A DNA stretch of 64,000 bases from Streptomyces sp. NBC_01478 (lineage in GTDB: Bacteria; Actinomycetota; Actinomycetes; Streptomycetales; Streptomycetaceae), in assembly GCF_036227225.1 (NCBI RefSeq), contig NZ_CP109444.1:3453501-3517500 (forward strand), given 5' to 3'. Under the pieces are notes generated by a model, which saw only the letters and a program-made list of their open reading frames with translations, did no database searches and was not told the DNA's origin. The first letter of the stretch is position 1, and every line of letters begins with the position of its first letter. Positions 44,001 to 51,074 of the stretch are shown one piece after another. The translations under genes and the position numbers were made by a program.

Positions 44001-45437
44001 CTACCCGAACGCGGCGACCTTGTCGCGATACCCCCGCACCGGCGCAGCATCCTTGTACGGCTCAAGCCGACGCTCGAAGTCCCGCACATACTCAACCGCC
44101 CGCACCGACCGCATCTCCGCAGCCTGCCCCGCCGCCTCCGCCCCCAGCACACACGCCTGGTCCAGCTCCCCGAGCCCGAGCCGCGCGGAGGCGAGCACGA
44201 CCCGGCAGAACAGCCGGCTGCGGGCAAAGGCGGGCGCGCGCAACTGCAACGACCGCTCCGCATGCTGCGCGGCGGCACGGAACTGCTGCAGGTCCCGGTG
44301 CGCGTGCCCGAACTCGTCGGCGAGCTGCGCCTCGTCGAAGAACCGTGCCCAGTACGGCACTTCGTCCCCGCCGCGCGCCGTTTCGAGGGCGCGCTCGGCC
44401 CGGACGAGCGCGGACGTGCACGCCCGCACCTCCCCGAGCACCCCGTGGGCCCGCGCCTCCACGGAGTGCAGCAGCGCCTGGACGACAGGGGGCGCGCTGG
44501 TCCCGACCCCCTGCTGCGCCACCCGCGCGAGCTGCACGGCCTCGCGCCCGTGCCCGAGATAGACGGCCTGCCGGCTCATGGTCATGAGCACGTACGAGCC
44601 GTAGGCCCGGTCCCCGGCCGCCTGCGAGAGCCGTAGCGCCTGCACGAAGTACCGCTGCGCGAGCCCGTGCGCGGCGATGTCGTACGACGTCCAGCCCGCG
44701 AGCCGGGTGAGGTCGGCCGCCGCCGCGAAGAGGCGCCGGCCGGTCTGTTCGCCGTAGGTGCCGCGCAGCATCGGCTCGGTCTCGTGCTCCAGGTAGCGCA
44801 CGAGGGCCTGCCGGGCGTGGCCGCCGCCGTAGGCGTTGTCGAGGGTGCGGAAGAGTTCGCCGACCGAGCGGAGCGCGGAGATGTCGCCGCCGGTGACCTT
44901 CTGGCCGGGGCCGCGCTCGGCCGCCCCACGCTGCCGGGGTACGGCGGGCCGGCCCTGCGGGGGCACCCGGTTCGCGGCTTCGGCGCGGCCGACCCGGTCG
45001 TCGGCGCGGCCGATCAGCCAGTCCCGGCTCGGCACCACAAGACCGGCCGGGGTAAAGGCGATCTTGCGCAGCTCGGCATGGCTGCCGGAGTCCTTGCGCC
45101 ACAGCCCGCTGACGATGTCGACGGCCTCCTCGGGGGTCGCGGCGAATTCGAGCCCGGCGTACACCGGCGCGCAGGCGTCGAGCCCGAGGTCCTGCGCGGT
45201 GAGCCGGCGGCCGAGCCGGCGGGTGAAGACCTCGGCGATGAGCGCGGGCGTGGTGCCTCGGGGCTGCTGGCCGCGCAGCCACCGGGTGACGGATGTCTTG
45301 TCGTATCTGAGATCGAGTCCGTGCTCCAGACCGAGCTGGTCCACGCGACGGGCGAGACCTGCGTTGGAGAACCCCGCTTCTGCGATGAGCGCGGCGAGCT
45401 GACGGTTGGGAGTGCGCTGCGCGGGTCGTTCCGTCAT
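44001..45437 (-). CDS. NsdA-like regulator: N-terminal HTH with TPR-type helical repeats
   Basis: This 478-residue protein has an N-terminal DNA-binding-like region (NRQLAALIAEAGFSNAGLAR, DLRYDKTSVTRWLRGQQPRG) and a long all-helical C-terminal part resembling tetratricopeptide repeats (ARQALVRYLEHETEPMLRGT, YFVQALRLSQAAGDRAYGSY). The layout matches the NsdA family of Streptomyces, whose founding member represses development and antibiotic production. Whether this is NsdA or a paralogue is not settled. I start at ATG 45437 (MTERPAQRTP) rather than 45470. It is divergent from lipB over 284 bases. Confidence 0.8.
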   Translation of the reverse strand: MTERPAQRTPNRQLAALIAEAGFSNAGLARRVDQLGLEHGLDLRYDKTSVTRWLRGQQPRGTTPALIAEVFTRRLGRRLTAQDLGLDACAPVYAGLEFAATPEEAVDIVSGLWRKDSGSHAELRKIAFTPAGLVVPSRDWLIGRADDRVGRAEAANRVPPQGRPAVPRQRGAAERGPGQKVTGGDISALRSVGELFRTLDNAYGGGHARQALVRYLEHETEPMLRGTYGEQTGRRLFAAAADLTRLAGWTSYDIAAHGLAQRYFVQALRLSQAAGDRAYGSYVLMTMSRQAVYLGHGREAVQLARVAQQGVGTSAPPVVQALLHSVEARAHGVLGEVRACTSALVRAERALETARGGDEVPYWARFFDEAQLADEFGHAHRDLQQFRAAAQHAERSLQLRAPAFARSRLFCRVVLASARLGLGELDQACVLGAEAAGQAAEMRSVRAVEYVRDFERRLEPYKDAAPVRGYRDKVAAFG

Positions 45438-45721
45438 CTGCGGTGCGGTCTCCTGCCTTTCGGGCCTCAACAGAGGCCTGTGCGGCCACTGCCTGCCCGG
45501 ATTGCCTGTGAGCAGCCCTTTTGGCCTCGTGAACGGCGCGAATGTAGCGGAGCGTAAGCATCCCGTCGCACATTCCGACGTGCATTCATCCGATCGTGTG
45601 AGGATTGGTCGTAGGGCTGACGGCCCCTACCGCCCGGAGGGCTGTCAGCGGTCGGTCGTACAGTGGCGTAGGCATGTTTCGTGCCTTACGACTCATAGGT
45701 GCTGCTGAGGAGGCGCTTGCC

Positions 45722-46519
45722 GTGGGTGAGTTGCGGTTCGTCCGGATGGGGTTCGGCGCGGAGGCCGTCGAGTACCAGGAGGCGTGGGACGAGCAGCGCC
45801 GGGTGCACGCGGCCCGCTTCGCGGACGAGGTCCCCGACACCGTGCTGCTCCTCGAACACCCGCCGGTCTACACGGCCGGCCGCCGCACCCAGGACAACGA
45901 GCGCCCGCTGGACGGCACCCCCGTCGTCGACGTGGACCGCGGCGGCAAGATCACCTGGCACGGCCCGGGCCAGCTCGTCGGCTACCCGATCCAGAAGCTG
46001 CCCCGCCCGGTGGACGTCGTCGCGCACGTACGACGCCTGGAGGAGGCGCTGATCCAGGTGTGCGCGGAGTTCGGCGTGGAGACCAGCCGGGTCGAGGGCC
46101 GCAGCGGGGTGTGGGTGCTGGGCGATCCGGTCGAGCAGCGCCCCAAGCTCGGCGGGCTGTCGCTCGACTTCGATCCGCGGCTGCACGACGAGGAGTTCGA
46201 CCCGCGGATGAACGGCCCGGAGTACGCGCCGTCGAACGCCGGCCAGCGCCGCGAGGACCGCAAGATCGCCCAGATCGGCATCCGCGTCGCCAAGGGCGTC
46301 ACCATGCACGGCTTCTCGTTCAACGTGAACCCCGACATGAAGTGGTTCGACCGCATCATCCCGTGCGGCATCCGCGACGCGGGGGTGGCCTCGCTGGCGA
46401 ACGAGCTGGGCCGGGACGTCACGATCGACGAGGTCCTGCCGGTGGTCGAGCGGCACCTGAAGGACGTACTGGAGCACGCGGACCTGAAGCCCCGGGAGAT
46501 CGAGAAAGCGACCGCCTGA
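45722..46519 (+). CDS. lipB: Octanoyltransferase LipB
   Basis: This 265-residue enzyme moves the octanoyl group from acyl-carrier protein to the lipoyl-domain lysine of E2 proteins. Family motifs are [37 protein letters not shown] (with GHGPGQ-like glycine loop), [20 protein letters not shown] and the acyl-accepting cysteine in [18 protein letters not shown] start at the GTG at 45722 because GAGGAGG lies nine bases before it. lipA follows after 105 bases. Its substrates include the double-lipoyl E2 at 24350. Confidence 0.96.
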   Translation: MGELRFVRMGFGAEAVEYQEAWDEQRRVHAARFADEVPDTVLLLEHPPVYTAGRRTQDNERPLDGTPVVDVDRGGKITWHGPGQLVGYPIQKLPRPVDVVAHVRRLEEALIQVCAEFGVETSRVEGRSGVWVLGDPVEQRPKLGGLSLDFDPRLHDEEFDPRMNGPEYAPSNAGQRREDRKIAQIGIRVAKGVTMHGFSFNVNPDMKWFDRIIPCGIRDAGVASLANELGRDVTIDEVLPVVERHLKDVLEHADLKPREIEKATA

Positions 46520-46624
46520 CCCGGGAATGTGACTTTCCGCTCTGCGGTTGGCCTCAAGGCGGGGGCCTGAAATCACGGGCGTACCCTGGTGTACGCCGAA
46601 GAATCGAAGCTACAGGGAGCCGAT

Positions 46625-47590
46625 GTGTCCGCAGTCACCCCAGACGGACGCAAGATGCTGCGCCTGGAGGTCCGGAACGCCCAGACCCCCATCGAGCGCA
46701 AGCCCGAGTGGATCAAGACCCGGGCGAAAATGGGTCCCGAGTACACGAAGATGCAGGCGCTCGTGAAGAGCGAAGGCCTGCACACGGTCTGCCAGGAAGC
46801 CGGCTGCCCCAACATCTACGAGTGCTGGGAGGACCGCGAGGCGACCTTCCTCATCGGCGGCGACCAGTGCACCCGGCGCTGCGACTTCTGCCAGATCGAC
46901 ACCGGCAAGCCCGAGGCCCTGGACCGCGACGAGCCGCGCCGGGTCGGCGAGTCCGTCGTCACCATGGACCTGAACTACGCCACGATCACCGGCGTCGCCC
47001 GCGACGACCTGGCGGACGGCGGCGCCTGGCTGTACGCCGAGACGGTCCGCCAGATCCACCAGCAGACGGAGTCCCGCGAGGCCGGCCGCACCAAGGTCGA
47101 GCTCCTGGCCCCCGACTTCAACGCGGTCCCGGAGCAGCTCGCCGAGGTCTTCTCCTCGCGCCCCGAGGTCTTCGCGCACAACGTCGAGACGGTCCCCCGC
47201 ATCTTCAAGCGCATCCGCCCCGGCTTCCGCTACGACCGCTCGCTCAAGGTCATCACCGAGGCCCGCGACTACGGTCTGGTCACGAAGTCGAACCTGATCC
47301 TCGGCATGGGCGAGACCCGCGAGGAGGTCAGCGAGGCGCTGCGCCAACTGCACGAGGCGGGCTGCGAGTTGGTCACGATCACGCAGTACCTGCGGCCGTC
47401 GGTGCGGCACCACCCCGTGGAGCGCTGGGTGAAGCCGCACGAGTTCGTCGAGCTGAAGGAGGAGGCCGAGCAGATCGGCTTCTCCGGTGTCATGTCCGGC
47501 CCGCTGGTGCGTTCTTCGTACCGTGCCGGGCGGCTGTACCAGATGGCGGTCGAGAAGCGCGGCGCGTACGTGGCCTCGCAGGCGGTGTGA
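46625..47590 (+). CDS. lipA: Lipoyl synthase LipA
   Basis: This 321-residue radical SAM enzyme inserts two sulfur atoms into protein-bound octanoate to form lipoate. The auxiliary cluster cysteines are in [16 protein letters not shown], and the radical SAM CxxxCxxC motif is [12 protein letters not shown]. The C-terminal RSSY motif that ligates the auxiliary cluster is present ([12 protein letters not shown]). The GTG at 46625 is preceded by GGGAG. It needs two [4Fe-4S] clusters, making ErpA a plausible helper. It follows lipB in the order conserved across actinobacteria. Confidence 0.97.
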   Translation: MSAVTPDGRKMLRLEVRNAQTPIERKPEWIKTRAKMGPEYTKMQALVKSEGLHTVCQEAGCPNIYECWEDREATFLIGGDQCTRRCDFCQIDTGKPEALDRDEPRRVGESVVTMDLNYATITGVARDDLADGGAWLYAETVRQIHQQTESREAGRTKVELLAPDFNAVPEQLAEVFSSRPEVFAHNVETVPRIFKRIRPGFRYDRSLKVITEARDYGLVTKSNLILGMGETREEVSEALRQLHEAGCELVTITQYLRPSVRHHPVERWVKPHEFVELKEEAEQIGFSGVMSGPLVRSSYRAGRLYQMAVEKRGAYVASQAV

Positions 47591-47743
47591 GTCAGCCCGG
47601 TCACCGCTGTGTGAATTCGCGCACAAGCAGCTACCCGCCAGTAGCACCCGACGTCGACGCGGTCCTGACCGTCCTCGCAGTTGAGGGCGTCCGTCAGGGC
47701 CGCGTCAGCGTTTCGGCCCACCGCATCAAGGCTTCATTGGCGT

Positions 47744-47772
47744 TTGACCGGTCGGTCACGCCCTGGTAACAC
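47744..47772 (+). promoter_or_regulatory. Candidate promoter of the 66-aa gene
   Basis: TTGACC (47744-47749) and TAACAC (47767-47772) are 17 bases apart, close to the vegetative consensus, placing the transcript start about 60 bases before the ATG at 47842. Confidence 0.5.
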
Positions 47773-47841
47773 CAATCAGTGACACTGCATTTACAGCACG
47801 TAGACCCATACCCAGAGCCGTTCCGAGGGGGGACCTCCACG

Positions 47842-48042
47842 ATGCAGGCCGCGCCCGTCCGTGCCACCGCCATCCCGTCCGTCACCGACGCCCTGCGCGC
47901 GGTCGAGTCGCTGCTGCTGAGCAGCGGCCAGCGCACCGCCCGTCGCAACGCGTGGACCTCCGTCCTGGAGGACCGCCGCCGCGCCAAGGACCGGGTCGAG
48001 GCACAGCTCGTCCTGGAGCAGTCCCTCACCTCGCACTCCTGA
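47842..48042 (+). CDS. Small conserved protein (66 aa)
   Basis: This 66-residue soluble protein starts MQAAPVRATAIPSVTDALRA and is mostly helical and charged (VLEDRRRAKDRVEAQLVLEQ). I associate a similar small protein with the position between lipA and the DUF4191 gene in Streptomyces, but no function is known to me. GAGGGGGGA lies before the ATG at 47842, which fixes the start over the earlier ATG at 47779. The candidate promoter at 47744 would serve it and perhaps the DUF4191 gene. Confidence 0.8.
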   Translation: MQAAPVRATAIPSVTDALRAVESLLLSSGQRTARRNAWTSVLEDRRRAKDRVEAQLVLEQSLTSHS

Positions 48043-48102
48043 ATCCCCTCCGCCGGGGCACCGCCGTCGTCGGCGCTCCCGCGGGCACGTAGACTTCCTC
48101 GC

Positions 48103-48807
48103 ATGGCGAGGAAGGACACGACAGCGGACAACGCTGCGAACCCCGGGCGACTCAAGCAGATCGCTCTGACGTACAAGATGACGCGCAAGGCCGACAAGAC
48201 GATCGGTCTTGTACTCGCGGCTGTCGGAATTGCCACCTTCGGTGTCTTCCTCGCGATCGGCTTCTTGCTCGGTCACCCCATCTATCTCGGCATCCTGGGC
48301 CTCCTGCTCGCCTTCCTCGCGACGGCGATCGTCTTCGGACGCCGGGCCGAGCGGGCCGCCTTCGGGCAGATGGAGGGCCAGCCGGGCGCTGCCGCGGCGG
48401 TACTGGACAACATCGGCCGGGGCTGGACGACGACTCCGGCGGTGGCGATGAACCGCAGCCAGGACGTGGTGCACCGCGCGGTCGGCAAGGCCGGCATCGT
48501 GCTGGTCGCCGAGGGCAACCCGAACCGGGTGAAGTCCCTGCTGGCCGCCGAGAAGAAGAAGATGAACCGCATCGTCGCGGACGTCCCGGTGCACGACGTG
48601 ATGGTCGGCACCGGCGAGGGCCAGATCCCGCTGAAGAAGGTCCGTACGACGATGCTGAAGCTCCCGCGCGTCCTGACGGGCCCGCAGGTGACGGCGACCA
48701 ACGACCGCCTGCGCGCGATGGGCGACCTGATGAGCAACATGCCGCTGCCGAAGGGCCCCATGCCCAAGGGGATGAAGCTCCCCAAGGGCGGCGGGAAGGC
48801 CCGCTGA
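48103..48807 (+). CDS. DUF4191 domain membrane protein
   Basis: This 234-residue protein has two transmembrane helices near residues 33-80 (LVLAAVGIATFGVFLAIGFL, YLGILGLLLAFLATAIVFGR) and a cytosolic domain of DUF4191 type (GQPGAAAAVLDNIGRGWTTT-like segment and VHDVMVGTGEGQIPLKKVRT). It is basic at both ends. The gene usually stands between lipA and an RDD-family gene followed by glnA in actinobacteria. Here neither follows, and a foreign block begins instead after a strong terminator. The function is unknown. Confidence 0.9.
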   Translation: MARKDTTADNAANPGRLKQIALTYKMTRKADKTIGLVLAAVGIATFGVFLAIGFLLGHPIYLGILGLLLAFLATAIVFGRRAERAAFGQMEGQPGAAAAVLDNIGRGWTTTPAVAMNRSQDVVHRAVGKAGIVLVAEGNPNRVKSLLAAEKKKMNRIVADVPVHDVMVGTGEGQIPLKKVRTTMLKLPRVLTGPQVTATNDRLRAMGDLMSNMPLPKGPMPKGMKLPKGGGKAR

Positions 48808-48813
48808 CACCCC

Positions 48814-48885
48814 CACATTTCGACTCCTACGACGTTGGGGGCGCCCCGGATCACTCGGGGCGCCCCCAACGTCGTAGGACCGCTA
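48814..48885. repeat. Hairpin repeat, left copy (terminator of DUF4191 gene)
   Basis: A perfect 22-base stem (48826-48847 with 48857-48878) and 9-base loop lie 18 bases after the DUF4191 stop and should act as its terminator. The whole block, including the lead-in CATTTCGACTCCTA, recurs as a direct repeat at 50384-50455, where the lower half of the stem has decayed. Confidence 0.85.
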
Positions 48886-49038
48886 TTACCCGGCTTACCG
48901 TCGTCTCCGGCTCGGCGCTCCTCAGCACGTCCTCATGCACACGCAGTGGGCCGGGCGCCCTCATAAGGACGACCGGCCCACTCGAGTCACCTGCCCGCGG
49001 GCAAGCCCTCCGCTAACCGAGGCGCCCCGCGACCGGCC

Positions 49039-49506
49039 CTAGCCGAACGGCCCCGCGGGCACGACCACGTTCCCGTGCCACTTCTTGTGCACCCACAGCC
49101 GCTCCCCGGCCAACTCGGTCCGCGCCCAGGTGCCGGACAGGGTGCCGATCGTGGTGCCCTGCGGCAGTCGTGCGATGGCCTTGCTCGGCCTCACTCCGCC
49201 GAACTGCCCGTACTCCAGCACCACGACACCCCGGTCGGTGGAGAGCACCACCCGCCGTGTCGTGAACGCCGCGGCGATCATCGCTCCGGCCAGCGCGCCG
49301 AGCACACCCCCGAGCGCCCCGAACCCACCCGACGCCCCCGCGGCAACGGCCACGACCCGGACCCCGATCAGCCCCACCACGACAAACCCGACCTGTGCCC
49401 AGGGATTGAGCCCACCCTGAGCCAGCAGAACCCGCTCCACCCGCTCACCGGGTTCCAGAAAACCCTGCGAACGCTCGATCACGCTGGCCGATATCTTCGG
49501 CGCCAT
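49039..49506 (-). CDS. Small membrane protein of the immunity island
   Basis: I do not recognise this 155-residue protein. It starts MAPKISASVIERSQGFLEPG, has a hydrophobic Gly/Ala-rich hairpin of two helices (WAQVGFVVVGLIGVRVVAVA, GALAGAMIAAAF), and then a beta-rich soluble part (RRVVLSTDRGVVVLEYGQFG, GTLSGTWARTELAGERLWVH). The layout resembles PH-like membrane-bound proteins. Its start lies 62 bases inside the end of the upstream SUKH-3 gene on the same strand, suggesting coupling. It is the last gene of the island on the left side. Confidence 0.7.
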   Translation of the reverse strand: MAPKISASVIERSQGFLEPGERVERVLLAQGGLNPWAQVGFVVVGLIGVRVVAVAAGASGGFGALGGVLGALAGAMIAAAFTTRRVVLSTDRGVVVLEYGQFGGVRPSKAIARLPQGTTIGTLSGTWARTELAGERLWVHKKWHGNVVVPAGPFG

Positions 49507-49987
49507 GAAGTGCCACCATCCAATCAAATAAAAGCCAGGCGCCCCACTCGGGCCACCGCTTCATTCCCTCGGGAGCGTAAACGCAGATCAACGGGCGATC
49601 TGCACTCACCATCAGGTCCAAGCCTTCGCGAGGTGTGCTTCCGATACTCCAAATCAGGCCGTTCGCATAAGCGGCCAGGGCCCCATCCTGCCGCATGAAG
49701 ACATGCGAATAGCTGAGCCACCAACCAATAGGGAACCACGAACCGCCGATGACCGAGCCGATCACCAAGGATTCGTCCTGATGCCTGCCGCCGTCCCCCA
49801 CAGCGTCGACGAAAGATGGCTCGCCATTAATGAAGTTGGGCCCGTTCTCCTGGGCCGGCTCGATCTTCAACCCCCGGAACGACTCGAGGAATTCAGTCGC
49901 CAACAAACTCGGAACGTATCCCTGCGCCTCCAGAGACCGGATGTCAGAAGACACGTCGAGGTGCCGTCCGGGATACCAACCTGCCAA
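49445..49987 (-). CDS. SUKH-3-type immunity protein, probably frameshifted at its start
   Basis: This 180-residue reading frame resembles the SUKH-3 immunity family: AGWYPGRHLDVSSDIRSLEA, GYVPSLLATEFLESFRGLKI, and later VIGGSWFPIGWWLSYSHVFM and RQDGALAAYANGLIWSI. SUKH proteins neutralise secreted nuclease toxins in sister cells. The formal start is a TTG at 49987, but the same frame stays open and family-like upstream (EFYLRADPATVSALRL) with no start codon before a stop near 50,065. A GTG at 50073, just after the upstream gene stop, begins MTDSSGFQPPDISS in another frame. One indel near 50,030 would join them. The DNA here is less GC-rich than the core. Confidence 0.7.
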   Translation of the reverse strand: MAGWYPGRHLDVSSDIRSLEAQGYVPSLLATEFLESFRGLKIEPAQENGPNFINGEPSFVDAVGDGGRHQDESLVIGSVIGGSWFPIGWWLSYSHVFMRQDGALAAYANGLIWSIGSTPREGLDLMVSADRPLICVYAPEGMKRWPEWGAWLLFDWMVALHGAEDIGQRDRAFAGFSGTR

Positions 49988-50076
49988 CCGCAGAGCGGAA
50001 ACCGTTGCCGGATCGGCCCGGAGGTAAAACTCGAGGAGATGTCGGGCGGCTGAAACCCCGATGAATCAGTCACATA

Positions 50077-50304
50077 TCACTCGGTCCACTCGATCTCCCA
50101 ACGGGATGACTCCACGAAGGATTCGAGTTCCGCCAGATTCTCCACCCAGTAGTCGCATCCGTCTGTCGGGGCCGCGAGGTCATTGACGAGAAAAATATAA
50201 TACCCGCCAGTGACATCGGAATCGTCGTGAAGTTTTACGAAGTGACCCTCGTGAGACCCTAATAGGATACGCCCGCGCTTCTCGAGCTGAATTTGGTTAG
50301 CCAA
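50077..50304 (-). CDS. Truncated island gene, N-terminus lost at the hairpin repeat
   Basis: The listed frame has 75 residues (TTG start; LEKRGRILLGSHEGHFVKLH, GGYYIFLVNDLAAPTDGCDY, LAELESFVESSRWEIEWTE). The same frame reads sensibly further upstream, GGGRWPDVPHVHLEIFDDAR, but meets no credible start and runs at about 50,370 straight into the right copy of the hairpin repeat. I therefore read it as the 3' part of a larger gene cut by recombination. I do not know the family; its place among SUFU and SUKH genes suggests an immunity protein. The stop is four bases before the GTG at 50073. Confidence 0.6.
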   Translation of the reverse strand: MANQIQLEKRGRILLGSHEGHFVKLHDDSDVTGGYYIFLVNDLAAPTDGCDYWVENLAELESFVESSRWEIEWTE

Positions 50305-50383
50305 ATGCTTTCTCGCATCGTCGAATATCTCAAGGTGAACATGCGGAACATCGGGCCAACGGCCGCCTCCGCAGGATGGACTC

Positions 50384-50455
50384 CCCGCATTTCGACTCCT
50401 AGAACGTTGGGGGGCGCCCGGGTCACTCCGGGCGCCCCCTTCGTCGTAGAGCGGG
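50384..50455. repeat. Hairpin repeat, right copy
   Basis: This is a direct repeat of 48814-48885: shared GCATTTCGACTCCTA lead-in, then a 12-base stem (50410-50421 with 50428-50439) and TCGTCGTAG at the end. The lower stem no longer pairs because of substitutions. It separates the truncated gene from the SUFU gene. Confidence 0.8.
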
Positions 50456-50501
50456 CGCGACTACTCGCCTACCGCCCCTCTATAACCGTTGAGGTTCCAT
50501 C

Positions 50502-51074
50502 TCAGACAACTGGATTTCGATCGGGATCCAGCACATTTACGGCCCTCGAATCCAGCATGCCTTCAAATTCATCAAGAGTTTCACGCCTGATGAACTCGAC
50601 CTCACTCTTGTGGATCGGCAGTAGCCACAAGAATCGCGCACCTCCAGCTTGCGAAGGAGACCATTCAAGTTCGGGCCCATACGGATAGGGCAGACTCACC
50701 AGAAGGTGCTCCATGCGCGAATCCGGCATCCAAGGACGGCCGATATTGACGATCGAACCAACAGTCAATCGATGGGCCTCAAACGAGTGATAGTGACTCA
50801 CCATCGCCAACGTCTCCGAGTGGACATCAGCAGCCACAGGCGACATGAGGAAGAACTCGGTTCCATCGGCACTTGATCCATCGAGCGAGGAGCCCACCGT
50901 CACATATACCCAAGCCCCGCCAGCGCGCTCGGGCAGGATTCGATAGACGGCGAACTGCGGAACTCGCTCGCGGATCGGTCCCTGATTCCAGGGGGCGGGC
51001 TCCACAATGTGGCCGTCCCAGAAACTCCGAACATGCCCCTCAAGAGCGGACAGTCGATCGCTTTCGCTGGTCAT
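50502..51074 (-). CDS. SUFU-domain immunity protein
   Basis: This 190-residue protein resembles bacterial suppressor-of-fused (SUFU) proteins, known as immunity partners of polymorphic toxins: LSALEGHVRSFWDGHIVEPA, AVYRILPERAGGAWVYVTVG, RLTVGSIVNIGRPWMPDSRM, EHLLVSLPYPYGPELEWSPS and FLWLLPIHKSEVEFIRRETL. Its ATG overlaps the stop of the RHS toxin gene (ATGA, 51071-51074), so toxin and antidote are translated together. It is expected to bind and block the C-terminal nuclease tip in the cytosol. The DNA is AT-richer than the core genes. Confidence 0.85.
   Translation of the reverse strand: MTSESDRLSALEGHVRSFWDGHIVEPAPWNQGPIRERVPQFAVYRILPERAGGAWVYVTVGSSLDGSSADGTEFFLMSPVAADVHSETLAMVSHYHSFEAHRLTVGSIVNIGRPWMPDSRMEHLLVSLPYPYGPELEWSPSQAGGARFLWLLPIHKSEVEFIRRETLDEFEGMLDSRAVNVLDPDRNPVV

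Noticed and set aside
49085..49698. Plus-strand frames opposite the island membrane protein and SUKH-3 gene
   Set aside because: They have no ribosome sites and are Arg/Pro/Ser-rich; the minus strand has family-like proteins.
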